Assembly (NCBI GenBank): GCA_030765645.1
Contig: JAVCCE010000058.1
Location: 1 to 64,000, forward strand
Length of the DNA stretch: 64,000 nucleotides
From: Candidatus Hinthialibacter antarcticus
GTDB taxonomy: Bacteria; Hinthialibacterota; Hinthialibacteria; Hinthialibacterales; Hinthialibacteraceae
Direction: 5' to 3'
Shown here: piece by piece, positions 6,772-16,313 of the stretch
Layout of the letters: each line of letters starts with the position of its first letter
Position numbering within the stretch: position 1 is the first letter of the stretch
Program-made: the position numbers and the translations under genes
The notes under the pieces: generated by a model
Databases searched by the model: none
Told to the model about the DNA's origin: nothing
What the model saw: only the letters and a program-made list of their open reading frames with translations

Positions 6772-9357
6772 GTGATCAACCGCTCTCCCTTTGCCAATTT
6801 CACTCCATACGAACTTTATCTGAAGTTTCTTTATGAATATTTCAAGAACGAATTGAATCGTGAAGAACTTGATGATATTTATGTTCCAGAGGGTTTTAAG
6901 CGTCTTAAATATCAGGAAGAAGCCGTACTAAGCGCCAAGAAAGTATTGGAAGAGTATGGGGGCATTTTTTTATCTGATGTTGTTGGCCTTGGCAAAACCT
7001 ATATGGCGGCGCTGTTGGCTCAGCAAATCAATGGGCGTTCTCTCGTTATCGCTCCTCCTCATTTATTGGATAAACACAACCGTGGGTCATGGCCGAATGT
7101 CTTTGGTGATTTTCGCGTTCCGCATACGGATTTTGAATCAATCGGGAAAATTGAAGACCTGTTGAATCGAGACATTTCGAAATATACCAATGTCTTCATT
7201 GATGAATCTCACCGCTTCCGAACAGAGACCAAAACCTATGAGATGCTCGCGCAGATTTGTCGGGGTAAGCGGGTGATCCTGGTTTCTGCAACGCCGTTAA
7301 ACAATAAGCCTAGAGACATATTGAGCCAGATTAAGTTGTTTCAAACGGGGAAAAACAGCACCATTCCCAACGTGCGGAATTTAGAAGCCTTTTTCTCGCG
7401 CCTTGAGAAAAACCTGAATGGCCTGGACCGACAGAAAGATCGCGAGCGTTATTTCATAGTCGTTCAGAGCAATGCACAGAAAACCCGCGACCAAATATTG
7501 AAGTTTCTCATGGTTCGGCGTACGCGCAACGAAATCATGAAATACTACGGCGACGACTTAAAACTTCAGGGGATGAAGTTCCCGGATGTGGCTGATCCGC
7601 ATCCTCTCTTCTATCAACTTAATCAAAAAGAGAACGATATTTTTTTGCAGACGATTCAACTGTTAACAGTTGATTTTAAATACGCTCGTTATGTGCCTTT
7701 GGCCTACTATGAGGGCAAACGTGAACAACGGGAGATACAGGGACAACGAAACCTTGCCCAATTTATGAAGATTCTCTTTGTCAAACGGCTTGAAAGCAGT
7801 TTCTATGCTTTCCGCCACACGCTTGACCGTTTTATCAATACGTATGAACGCGTCATCGAGGAGTTTCATAATGGCGCCGTCTATATCAGCAAAAAGCATA
7901 TCAACAAGATTTTTGAACTCTTAGAAGCGGGCAACTCTGAAGCAATTGAGGAATTAGTTGAGAATGAAAAAGCAGAGCGCCTGAACGCAGATGATTTTTC
8001 TGACAACTTCATCATCGATTTAGAAAATGATCTTAAGATTCTTAAGAAAATCAAAAAACTTTGGGTGCAAATCAAACGCGACCCCAAGTGGGAGGCGTTT
8101 TGTGATCAATTGAGATCGGATGAGGATCTAAAGGAAAATAGATTAATTATCTTCACCGAATCAAAAGAAACCGCAGAGTATTTGCAAGAGAAATTAAATA
8201 GCGAAACCAAAAATCGCATTCTCTTATTCACAGGCGGCTCTCATGATTCCGTGCGTAAAGAAGTGATTGCAAACTTTGACGCTCGCGCCTACAAACCAAA
8301 AAGCGATTACCGGATTCTTGTTTGTACCGAAGTGTTATCAGAAGGCGTCAATCTTCACCGCGCCAATGTGGTGATTAACTATGACATCCCCTGGAACCCG
8401 ACCCGTCTGATTCAACGCGTAGGCCGCGTGAACCGCGTCGATACGGAGTTTCCGAAAATCCATACCTATAATTTCTTCCCCACCGAAGAGAGCAATGACA
8501 TTATCAAACTCAAAGAAGCGGCGGAGGCGAAAATTCACGCCTTTATCGAGATGTTGGGCGCTGACGCCCGCTTGTTGACCGAAGGCGAGGAAATCAAATC
8601 TCACGACTTGTTCGCTAAGTTGAACTCAAAAGAAACCATCACGGGCGAAAATGAAGACGAAGATAGCGAACTCGAATATCTCGCTGAAATCCGCGAGGTG
8701 CGCGATAACGAACCAGAGTTATTTACCCGCATTAAGCGCTTGCCCAAAAAAGCCCGCTCAACCCGGCTGGCGCCATCACACTTGGATATCCCTCCAAAAG
8801 GATTTCCCGCTCTGTTGACGTATTTCAGAAAAGGGAAACTCGATAAGTTCTTCCTGGCGAACTTACAGAGCAGTGCAGCGGCTGAGTTGGGCTTTACCGA
8901 CGCGGCCAAAGTTCTCAAGCCTACCAGCAACAATGAAAAGCGACGTAAAATCCACAAGGATTTTTATGATTTGCTCAACAAGAATAAAAGCGAATTTGAT
9001 TATGCAACCAGTTCGGAAGACGACGAAAAAAGCGCGTCAGTCAAAGGCGGAAAGAACGACGCATATATTTTGAAACGCCTGAAGGCCAGGGAGATTCAGA
9101 AATATCACGGGTTCACGGATGAAGATGAATTGTATATTGAGAGAGTGAAACAATTATTACTCAATGGGGCTTTGCCGCGTCCGACGACAAAGCGCTTGGC
9201 GGCGGCGCTGAAAAAAGAGGCGGAACCGCTCAAAGTGTTAGGAATTCTCAAGCGCGACATCCCAAAAGAATTCTTTTTTGAGACGCCCGCACAACAATCG
9301 TCAAACCCATTTGCGCCCCGTGAAGTGATCTTATCTTCGTATCTGGTGAAAGAATAA
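6772..9357 (+). CDS. SF2 helicase of a helicase-methyltransferase restriction-like module, N-terminally truncated
   Basis: SNF2-like SF2 helicase/translocase. Motif I DVVGLGKTYMA (about residue 69), motif II IDESHRF, motif III LVSATPLNN, motif V CTEVLSEGVNLHRA and motif VI QRVGRVNRVD are all intact. The GTG at 6772 is only the first possible start. The frame is open from 6664, and residues just upstream (NASDYDYASAKFEELW, DVSEPYQDVV) match the linker that in this family joins an N-terminal phospholipase D-like nuclease domain to the helicase. That nuclease domain is absent, so the gene appears to be a 5'-deleted remnant. Its stop overlaps the ATG of the methyltransferase gene by one base. In the intact form the pair probably protects against foreign DNA. 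Confidence 0.8.
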   Translation: MINRSPFANFTPYELYLKFLYEYFKNELNREELDDIYVPEGFKRLKYQEEAVLSAKKVLEEYGGIFLSDVVGLGKTYMAALLAQQINGRSLVIAPPHLLDKHNRGSWPNVFGDFRVPHTDFESIGKIEDLLNRDISKYTNVFIDESHRFRTETKTYEMLAQICRGKRVILVSATPLNNKPRDILSQIKLFQTGKNSTIPNVRNLEAFFSRLEKNLNGLDRQKDRERYFIVVQSNAQKTRDQILKFLMVRRTRNEIMKYYGDDLKLQGMKFPDVADPHPLFYQLNQKENDIFLQTIQLLTVDFKYARYVPLAYYEGKREQREIQGQRNLAQFMKILFVKRLESSFYAFRHTLDRFINTYERVIEEFHNGAVYISKKHINKIFELLEAGNSEAIEELVENEKAERLNADDFSDNFIIDLENDLKILKKIKKLWVQIKRDPKWEAFCDQLRSDEDLKENRLIIFTESKETAEYLQEKLNSETKNRILLFTGGSHDSVRKEVIANFDARAYKPKSDYRILVCTEVLSEGVNLHRANVVINYDIPWNPTRLIQRVGRVNRVDTEFPKIHTYNFFPTEESNDIIKLKEAAEAKIHAFIEMLGADARLLTEGEEIKSHDLFAKLNSKETITGENEDEDSELEYLAEIREVRDNEPELFTRIKRLPKKARSTRLAPSHLDIPPKGFPALLTYFRKGKLDKFFLANLQSSAAAELGFTDAAKVLKPTSNNEKRRKIHKDFYDLLNKNKSEFDYATSSEDDEKSASVKGGKNDAYILKRLKAREIQKYHGFTDEDELYIERVKQLLLNGALPRPTTKRLAAALKKEAEPLKVLGILKRDIPKEFFFETPAQQSSNPFAPREVILSSYLVKE

Positions 9358-9878
9358 TGGACAAAACTCAGGCGAGACAACTTGTCACTGAAACATTTAC
9401 CCAATCGTTTGATAAAGGGCGCTTTCGGCATTTCATTCTCAATATTCTCAACCAGATTGATGAAAATAAAAAAACGGCGGTGAATAAGCAGCACATCAAA
9501 AAAGCGTTTCGAGACCATGTGGCGCGTAGCGAACGTCTTGGAACCTACACCTCGCCCGATGGCGGCAAACTTGATGTCTTGATCGTTTCACTAACACAAG
9601 GCTCAAAACTTGAACGCGCCCGCACCGCTATCCGTAATTTTGTCGCCGACCATTTGATTCAGCGCGACAACAAAGACGCCGCCCTGGTTGCGTTTGTCTC
9701 TCCCTCAGAAGACCAGTGGCGGTTCTCTTACGTCAAGATGGAATACGCCACCGTAAAGAAAGAGTCGGGCGACATTGGCGTCGAGAAGCGCTTGACGCCC
9801 GCCAAACGCTTTTCATACATCGTGGGCGAAGGCGAGAGTTGCCACACCGCGCAGGCCCGTTTTATTCCGTTATTGTAA
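9357..9878 (+). pseudogene. N-terminal segment of Eco57I-type DNA methyltransferase, cut by an in-frame TAA
   Basis: 173 codons from an ATG overlapping the helicase stop (TAATG). The sequence (MDKTQARQLVTETF..., KLDVLIVSLTQGSKLERARTAIRNF, HTAQARFIPLL) is the conserved N-terminal domain that precedes the methylase domain in large Eco57I-class proteins. A TAA at 9876-9878 ends translation, but the same frame goes on without a gap (DTKEDPALAQIEEAFSVEAVTKEFF) into the ATG at 9954. In relatives an acidic or glutamine codon would be expected here, so a single base change explains the stop. Either the gene is inactivated, it is made as two pieces, or the base is a sequencing error. Confidence 0.75.
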
Positions 9879-9953
9879 GACACCAAAGAAGACCCGGCGC
9901 TTGCTCAGATTGAAGAGGCATTTAGCGTCGAGGCCGTCACCAAAGAATTCTTT

Positions 9954-12632
9954 ATGAAGTACGCCGAGCTATTTAACAAACTCAATGATGAAATTGAGAA
10001 GATCAAAAAGAAAGACAAAGCCGTCCGCGATGAATTCAAAAACAAAAATATCAAGACAGAAGACTTCTCAAAAAAACTGATGGGGCAAATCGTCTTTCTT
10101 TACTTCCTGCAAAAGAAAGGCTGGCTGGGCGTCGAAAAAGGCAAGCAATGGGGGACGGGGCCGCATAACTTCATGCGCCGCCTGGCGACTGGCGAGTATG
10201 GCACGTATAAAAACTTCTTCAATGACAGGCTCGAACCACTGTTTTATGACACCCTCGCCAGCGACCGCGGGCACGAAGCCTATTGTGAAATCTTCAAACG
10301 GCGCATCCCCTTTCTCAACGGCGGATTGTTTGAACCGCTGGGCGACTATGACTGGAAGAAGACCGACATCGTCATTCCAGACCGTTTGTTTATCAATGAC
10401 GACTTTGTCGAAGAAGGGATATTCGGCACGGGCGTTTTGGATGTGTTTGACCGCTATAACTTTACCGTCAACGAAGCCGAGCCGCTCGAAAAAGAAGTGG
10501 CGATTGACCCCGAAATGTTGGGCAAGGTCTTCGAGAACCTGATCGAAGAAAACCGCCGCAAAGGCCTGGGGGCGTTTTATACGCCGCGTGAGATCGTCCA
10601 CTATATGTGTCAGGAATGCCTCATCAATTATCTCGACACGGCCTTGAGCAAACAAAGCGTTGACGTTCCCCGTGAAGAGATCGAACAGTTCATACACATG
10701 GGAGAGCAAATATCCCCCTATGATTCTGATGATTTCAAAACAATACACTATAAATTACCCAAGGGTATAAAAGATAACGCCCGCCTGATTGATGAGACGC
10801 TGACCGCTATCACCGTGTGCGATCCGGCGGTAGGTTCGGGCGCGTTTCTGGTGGGGATGTTGACCGAGATCGTCAAAGCGCGGCTGTCTCTTACGCCCCA
10901 TTTTAACGACGTACATGACCGCGTTGCTTATTTCTTTAAGCGTGACGCGATACAGAAATCGTTGTATGGGGTAGACATCGACGCGGGCGCGGTCGAAATC
11001 GCCAAACTGCGCCTGTGGTTCTCGCTGGTGGTTGACGAAGAAGACGTCAAGCAGATCAAGCCGCTGCCCAACCTCGACTATAAAATCGTTGAAGGCAACT
11101 CGCTGATCGGGCTGGAAACAGAAGCAAACCAGATTACCTTCATCGAAGATGACTTAAGCGAATTAGAAAAACTAAAACGTCAGGAATTTGATGAAACCAA
11201 TCATAAAAAGAAACTTGATTTGAAGAAGAAGATTAACGATGAATTAGACATACTAACCAATGGTAAAAGAATATTCGACTATTCCATTTACTTTTCAGAA
11301 GTCGTGCAGGGGCAATACGGGTTTGACGTCATCATCGGCAATCCTCCTTATGTTCGTCAAGAAAAAATTAAGGAATACAAACCCCAACTGAAAAAGCAAT
11401 TTAATTGCTATACTGGCGTTGCCGACATCTATGTCTATTTTTATGAGAAAGGCTACAACCTTCTGCGCAAGAACGGCGTACTCGCCTTTATCACCTCAAA
11501 CAAATACATGCGGGCGGGCTACGGCGAAAAACTGCGGGAGTTTTTAGCGGACAAGGCCCAAATTTTGCAACTGATCGACTTTGGCGACGCTCCGGTGTTT
11601 GAAGCCACCGCCTACCCCAGCATAATTGTTTTGAAAAAAGAGAAGACTCGCGAGCAAGTCAAAGCGCTCAACTGGGAGCGCGAACGCCCCGTTTCGGAAT
11701 TTGAGAGCGTGGTCCATACCAACACGTTTTTTATCGAACAACGAAAACTCACTCCCGACGGTTGGCGCATTGAGTCGCCCTTTGCGATTAAACTCTTTGA
11801 TAAGATACGCGCCGCCGGGCAACCCCTGGGCGAGTATGTCAATGGGAAATTTTATCGAGGCATCTTGACCGGATTGAACGAAGCCTTTGTGGTAGACCGC
11901 GCCACCCGCGACGCATTAATCGCCGAACACCCCTCTTCGGAAGACGTGCTCAAGCCCTTCCTGCGCGGCAGAGACGTAAAACGCTGGTGCGTGGATTCGA
12001 AAGACTTATGGCTGATCTATATACCTTGGCATTTTCCACTTCATTTAAAATCAAACATCAAAGGAGCGTCAGAAGAAGCAGAAAAAGCATTTAAAAAGCA
12101 ATATCCCGCAATTTACAGGTACTTATTGAATTTTAAGGACAAACTTGCAGCCAGAAATCAAGCTGAAACTGGAATACGGTATGAGTGGTATGCTTGTCAG
12201 CGTTGGGGCGCAGAGTATTGGCGAGAATTTGAAAAACCGAAGATTATTTACCCTGATATAGCTAAAAAGCCTGAATTTTCTTATGATCCCGATGGGTACT
12301 TATTAGCTAACACTTTATATTTAATACCAAGTGATACAACCGTACTTTCAGGTTTTCTAAACAGCAAAGTTCTTTTCTGGTATTACACAAAATTAAGTTC
12401 GCAAATCAGAGGAGATTTTGTTCGGTTTATTGCGCAGTATGTATCACAGTTACCAATTTCAACCACAAATGATACCAAGCAAATAGAAAAGCGGGTTACA
12501 AAAATCCTCGACATCAAAGAAGATAACCCCGTGGCGGATGTGACTGAACTGGAACAAGAAATCAATGAACTCGTCTATAAACTCTACGGGCTGACCAAAG
12601 GCGAGATTAAGTACATCGAAGAGAGCGTGTAG
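9954..12632 (+). CDS. Eco57I/Type IIG-like adenine-specific DNA methyltransferase with TaqI-like specificity domain
   Basis: An 892-residue continuation of the frame starting at 9357. Helical region (1-200) with KLMGQIVFLYFLQKKGWLGV, then the methylase core: motif I VCDPAVGSGAFLVGML (about 282-298) and the catalytic motif IV IGNPPYV (about 460), typical of N6-adenine methyltransferases. The C-terminal part is the target-recognition (TaqI-like) domain: FLRGRDVKRW, KPKIIYPDIAKKPEF, LLANTLYLIP and LSGFLNSKVLFWYY. The ATG at 9954 has no good ribosome site, which fits it being an internal codon of a longer gene interrupted at 9876. With the helicase upstream it forms a two-gene restriction-like unit. 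Confidence 0.8.
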   Translation: MKYAELFNKLNDEIEKIKKKDKAVRDEFKNKNIKTEDFSKKLMGQIVFLYFLQKKGWLGVEKGKQWGTGPHNFMRRLATGEYGTYKNFFNDRLEPLFYDTLASDRGHEAYCEIFKRRIPFLNGGLFEPLGDYDWKKTDIVIPDRLFINDDFVEEGIFGTGVLDVFDRYNFTVNEAEPLEKEVAIDPEMLGKVFENLIEENRRKGLGAFYTPREIVHYMCQECLINYLDTALSKQSVDVPREEIEQFIHMGEQISPYDSDDFKTIHYKLPKGIKDNARLIDETLTAITVCDPAVGSGAFLVGMLTEIVKARLSLTPHFNDVHDRVAYFFKRDAIQKSLYGVDIDAGAVEIAKLRLWFSLVVDEEDVKQIKPLPNLDYKIVEGNSLIGLETEANQITFIEDDLSELEKLKRQEFDETNHKKKLDLKKKINDELDILTNGKRIFDYSIYFSEVVQGQYGFDVIIGNPPYVRQEKIKEYKPQLKKQFNCYTGVADIYVYFYEKGYNLLRKNGVLAFITSNKYMRAGYGEKLREFLADKAQILQLIDFGDAPVFEATAYPSIIVLKKEKTREQVKALNWERERPVSEFESVVHTNTFFIEQRKLTPDGWRIESPFAIKLFDKIRAAGQPLGEYVNGKFYRGILTGLNEAFVVDRATRDALIAEHPSSEDVLKPFLRGRDVKRWCVDSKDLWLIYIPWHFPLHLKSNIKGASEEAEKAFKKQYPAIYRYLLNFKDKLAARNQAETGIRYEWYACQRWGAEYWREFEKPKIIYPDIAKKPEFSYDPDGYLLANTLYLIPSDTTVLSGFLNSKVLFWYYTKLSSQIRGDFVRFIAQYVSQLPISTTNDTKQIEKRVTKILDIKEDNPVADVTELEQEINELVYKLYGLTKGEIKYIEESV

Positions 12633-12688
12633 CCGGATTATCATTGCTTGAACTGATGTAGTCACGAAAAAGAGGACTGGACCATTCG

Positions 12689-12796
12689 ATGATTGAGAAC
12701 CTATTACAAATTCACCAAGACCGCTTTGTAGATTCTGCGTTTTTGCTTCAACCCGCTTTATTCACACATTATTCTGGCAACCACTATAAAACATAA
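12689..12796 (+). other. Possible 35-codon ORF between accessory block and sugar locus
   Basis: ATG at 12689 (MIENLLQIHQDRFVDSAF...) to TAA at 12794-12796. There is no recognised family and no good ribosome site (AAGAGGA is about 17 bases upstream). It may be the head of a further gene of the accessory module that was lost, or chance. The rest of the 275-base gap (12633-12907) shows nothing else I can name. Confidence 0.2.
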
Positions 12797-12907
12797 ATCT
12801 CGACTGAGGTTCGCTTGACCGCAGGTTTTTGTCTGTGAGACAATGGTATTTAATTTCATCGCAGCGTTGGATGCAATCAGACACAGGCCGATCTCTGGAG
12901 GAACAGA

Positions 12908-13864
12908 ATGAAACAACAAGGCTTTTTAACTATCACCCGTCGCGGTTTTTTAGGAACAGCCGCCGCAACATTGTTTGCGCAACCCGCGTTTGTGCAGGCC
13001 GCGAGCAAACCCAACTCAAATTTCAACGGCGTGCAGATTGGTACGATTACCTATAGTTACCGGGGGATGCCCGGAAGCGCCGAAGACATTCTGAAGTACA
13101 TCGTGCAATGCGGAATCAGCTCGGTCGAATTAATGGGCGAACCGGTGGAGCAGTTCGCTGGCGTTCCGTCTGTGCGCGGCGGAAGACGCGGACAACAACT
13201 GACCGATGAACAGCGCAAAGAAATAGAAAAACAGCGCGAAGATTTAATGAACTGGCGTTTGAACGCGCCGATGGACAAATTCAAAGCGCTGCGAAAACTC
13301 TATAACGACGCCGGCGTGAATATTCATATCGTGAAATTCGGCAGCATCGGCGACGCCAGTCTATCCGACGGCGAGATCGACTATTACTTCAAGGTCGCGA
13401 AAGCGCTCGGCGCCAAAGGCATCACCCGCGAGTTGTCCGAAGACGCCGCCAAGCGGCTGGGGCCGATTGCCGATAAACATAAAATTATGATCGGCTTCCA
13501 TAACCACACCCAGATTACGCCGACTACTTACGATGGCCCCATCTTGTCGTATGGAAAATATTTGGGCATTAACCTCGACGTTGGTCATTATCTCGCGGGG
13601 ACGGGCGAGTCGCCAATTCCGCTGATTAAAAAATATCACGACCGAATTATCAGTTTGCATATTAAAGACCGCAAACGGGATAATGGCCCGAACATGCCCT
13701 TTGGGCAGGGCGATACGCCGGTTGCGGGTATCCTGCAGTTGTTGAAGAAAGAAGAATGGCCGATCCATGCGGATATCGAACTCGAATACGAAGTACCGAA
13801 AGATTCCGATGCGATCACGGAAATTACAAAATGCGTCCAGTATTGTAAAAAGGCGCTCGCGTAA
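12908..13864 (+). CDS. Tat-exported TIM-barrel sugar isomerase/epimerase
   Basis: A 318-residue protein. A twin-arginine signal (TRRGFLGTAAATLFAQPAFVQA) indicates export of a folded, cofactor- or metal-bearing enzyme. The mature part is a xylose-isomerase-like/AP-endonuclease-2 TIM barrel: start strand VQIGTITYSYRG, GISSVELMG, then candidate metal ligands in GFHNHTQ, NLDVGHY, SLHIKDRKRD and DIELEYE. Such enzymes act on free or phosphorylated sugars and on inositols; the exact substrate cannot be read. The ribosome site GGAGG lies 9 bases before the ATG. A strong terminator follows, so it is a single-gene unit at the edge of the deoxy-sugar glycosidase locus. Confidence 0.8.
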   Translation: MKQQGFLTITRRGFLGTAAATLFAQPAFVQAASKPNSNFNGVQIGTITYSYRGMPGSAEDILKYIVQCGISSVELMGEPVEQFAGVPSVRGGRRGQQLTDEQRKEIEKQREDLMNWRLNAPMDKFKALRKLYNDAGVNIHIVKFGSIGDASLSDGEIDYYFKVAKALGAKGITRELSEDAAKRLGPIADKHKIMIGFHNHTQITPTTYDGPILSYGKYLGINLDVGHYLAGTGESPIPLIKKYHDRIISLHIKDRKRDNGPNMPFGQGDTPVAGILQLLKKEEWPIHADIELEYEVPKDSDAITEITKCVQYCKKALA

Positions 13865-13889
13865 GATATTTCTCACAAGATGACATGCG

Positions 13890-13925
13890 AGAGCCGACGT
13901 CAATCGCGTCGGCTCTTTTGTTTTT
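13890..13925 (+). terminator. Rho-independent terminator after the Tat isomerase gene
   Basis: A 10-bp stem AGAGCCGACG (13890-13899) / CGTCGGCTCT (13907-13916) with a 7-base loop, followed by TTTTGTTTTT. It would stop plus-strand transcription 26 bases after the stop codon. Confidence 0.85.
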
Positions 13926-13935
13926 CAGGCGGTTC

Positions 13936-14208
13936 TCAACCAGGCGCTTTCAGATACAGATGCGTCGGCTGATTGCGGTCGCAAGATATCGCGCCGTCAT
14001 TGTATTGCAACTCAACCACCTGAATCGAACTGCGGCGCTGTTCGTATCCATTCTTGTCGGCGTCTGCTCCCCGTCTGCCGGGATGCGTAAAGTAAAATAA
14101 AAAAGCGCGTCCGTCGTTTACGACTACATCCGGGTGCCCGCCCTTCACTTGATCGTCAGGCCCGGCGCCGGAGAGAATGAGTATCTGAATGAAAGACTTT
14201 AATTTCAT
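13936..14208 (-). pseudogene. C-terminal fragment of a GH43-like five-bladed propeller glycosidase
   Basis: A 90-codon reading frame downstream of the GH106-like gene. GPDDQVKGGHPDVVV, RAFLFYFTHPGRRGAD, RRSSIQVVELQYNDGAISCDRNQPTHLYL is the pattern I know from the last blade of GH43-like secreted glycosidases, which are normally 300-400 residues. Everything upstream of this blade is missing; the frame starts immediately after the neighbouring gene's stop and stops lie upstream. I read it as a deletion remnant, possibly still translated from the ATG at 14208. The family call is from recollection of conserved residues only. Confidence 0.55.
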
Positions 14209-14222
14209 TTGTCGTCCCTTTA

Positions 14223-16226
14223 TTACGTTTCAAAAATCACCACGCGCATCTGGTGCGGTTCAAACGACAATTCGCTTTCTGGATCAAACGCCTGGCTTTC
14301 GCCCGTATGGAGCGCAAGTCGTTTCGCCTCGCCGCTCGCGGAAAACTGAATGCGCGTCTCCAATGTTTTCTCGCCTTCATTGAATAACAAATAACAATCG
14401 CGCCCGTCTTTGACGACATGGCGAACGCGAATGTCATTCTCTTGAGGAGACAGCGCGACGTCAGGTTCAATTAATTTTTTGAGGCTCGCTACCAGCCTGC
14501 TTTCATCGTCTTTCCATTGAATGACGCGACCGACTTTTTGAAGCGTCTCAATCATGGGCGCGGCTTGCTTGGGCGGTTCGACTTCAATGATTAACGCTTT
14601 GTAGTGCATGCCCGCAATGTGAACGCCGTTTTCGTCAACGGTTGCGTCTTCCCACAGGTGGCGGGCTTCGAGATAGTTGAAGTCGATCTGGTTTTGAAAA
14701 CAGGCCTTCGCCGCTTTCCAAGGCAGCAAGTCGTTTAGCCCCAATATCGCAACCTCGCACACGTGGCGGCTGTCGGCGTTGAGCCAACACAGGCGGCTGG
14801 TCGCGTCGGCGAATGGCTTAAACTCGCCCCACCATGTATTGTTCGGCCCCACGTCAGGCGGGCGTTCGTCGACGCGCGGCCCGCGTACGGAATAATAAAA
14901 CGCATGAGGATAGAGCCGGTTGCAGCCTCGAATGATGAGCCAGTTCGCCAGCCATTGCATCTCGCGAAAGGTGAAGTTGTGACCATACGCGCCGCAATAT
15001 TCGTTTGAATTAAACCGCTGGCCCAAGTGAATCATGGCGGACGAGGCGCACTTGGCTTGGGTGGATTGGGCGCCCTCTAACGCGCTTGGTTTGCCCGGTT
15101 CGATGTAACGCCAGACGATATCCTGCCCGGGAATTTGGAAGTAGCGCAGGTGTCCGATGTCGTCGGGCGCAGCGGGGTGTCCGGTCAGGGCGACGCCGTG
15201 TTCTGTGCACCATTTGGAAATAGGCGCATAAAAAGTCTCTTCCAACCGCGCCTGTAACGCCCGGTTGTATTGTGCGCGGTGTTCGGCGGCGTTGGGTTCA
15301 TCTTCAAAAAATAACGAGGGCAGATGCGGCGTGAAATCTTCGCCGCTCCATTCATTGACGAATTGCAGCACATCCGCATTGCCTGGGACGGCGCCGCGTT
15401 CGCCTCGCTTGCCGAAGAAGGAAGGCTCGTCGGTGAACATCGCTTTGATGGTCGTCCCAAAATGCTCTTTGAATTCGTCGTAGCAATGTTGATACACCAG
15501 TCGGATGAAACACTGCACCGATTCGGGATTGAGAATATCGCCCAGCGGTGGCATGTCCTCGGCGACCTCGCGTTTGTCGGCGCGGCGTTGGGGACCGTTT
15601 TCTTTAAAATGCAGCCCGCGGATCAATGAATAGCCGGGGGTGATATAGCGGTCGAGAACCGCAATGCGATGTCCATCGTTTCGTTTTACAATCGCGATGA
15701 GTTTTTGATCTTCTCTCAGTACGGGGCCGTTTTCGTCGATTTTGAATCCACGTACTTCGTCGCCGGATTTGGCTTCATCCAGATCAACGGCGAACAGCCC
15801 GCGCGGGCGGAACGTGGGATTCTCGGCTACCACCTGTCCGCTCGAAGAGCCGCTGGGGTACATGCCTTCGTCGTAGAGCACCACCCACATATCGAGGCGC
15901 TTGGCTTCATTGATCGCGTGGCGCATGTAGTGAATCATGCGGTCGCTCATCCAGCCGATGGAACGCGGCAGCCCTGCGCGCGGGTGAATGACGAAGCCGT
16001 AAACGCCGTGATCGCAAAAGTCGAGCAACTGGCGCGTGATTTCTTTTTCGGACAGGTCGTCGTTCCAGAACCAGAAGGGCGCTTGCGAAAACTCGCGGGC
16101 GGGCGTTTGCCATTGCGATAAAAATTGGTTGTCTTTCCCATAGGCGAGCCGGGGCAATCCGCCCAATGAAAGCGCGGCGCTGCTGGCGCCGATTTTCTGA
16201 ATAAACCGTCGTCTGGTTTCAAACAT
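14223..16226 (-). CDS. Tat-exported GH106-like alpha-L-rhamnosidase family protein
   Basis: A 667-residue protein with a Tat-type leader (ETRRRFIQKIGASSAALSLGG). The start of the mature domain, FWFWNDDLSEKEITRQLLDFCDHGVYGFVIHPRAGL, is the hallmark opening of the GH106-like group of large glycosidases. Further conserved points are VVLYDEGMYPSGSSSGQV (acidic pair in the barrel), MFTDEPSFFG (candidate catalytic Glu), LTGHPAAPDDIGHLRYFQIPGQDIVWRYIEPG, and a C-terminal beta domain. GH106 enzymes release alpha-L-rhamnose from plant-type polysaccharides, in keeping with the GH78 gene nearby. GGGAG precedes the ATG. It is third in a minus-strand operon after the DUF6807 and GH95 genes. Confidence 0.8.
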   Translation of the reverse strand: MFETRRRFIQKIGASSAALSLGGLPRLAYGKDNQFLSQWQTPAREFSQAPFWFWNDDLSEKEITRQLLDFCDHGVYGFVIHPRAGLPRSIGWMSDRMIHYMRHAINEAKRLDMWVVLYDEGMYPSGSSSGQVVAENPTFRPRGLFAVDLDEAKSGDEVRGFKIDENGPVLREDQKLIAIVKRNDGHRIAVLDRYITPGYSLIRGLHFKENGPQRRADKREVAEDMPPLGDILNPESVQCFIRLVYQHCYDEFKEHFGTTIKAMFTDEPSFFGKRGERGAVPGNADVLQFVNEWSGEDFTPHLPSLFFEDEPNAAEHRAQYNRALQARLEETFYAPISKWCTEHGVALTGHPAAPDDIGHLRYFQIPGQDIVWRYIEPGKPSALEGAQSTQAKCASSAMIHLGQRFNSNEYCGAYGHNFTFREMQWLANWLIIRGCNRLYPHAFYYSVRGPRVDERPPDVGPNNTWWGEFKPFADATSRLCWLNADSRHVCEVAILGLNDLLPWKAAKACFQNQIDFNYLEARHLWEDATVDENGVHIAGMHYKALIIEVEPPKQAAPMIETLQKVGRVIQWKDDESRLVASLKKLIEPDVALSPQENDIRVRHVVKDGRDCYLLFNEGEKTLETRIQFSASGEAKRLALHTGESQAFDPESELSFEPHQMRVVIFET

Positions 16227-16313
16227 GTTTTTTCTCCCAAAACAGTATTCACCATCGGATCATTCAGAAAACAAACAGCAGCGTCATTGCAAGCAAAACA
16301 ATCAATATTAATT

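Noticed and set aside
6772-12632. DISARM or BREX system
   Set aside because: None of the accompanying genes (drmA, drmB, drmC; brxA, brxB, pglZ) are present; only a helicase and a methylase are seen.
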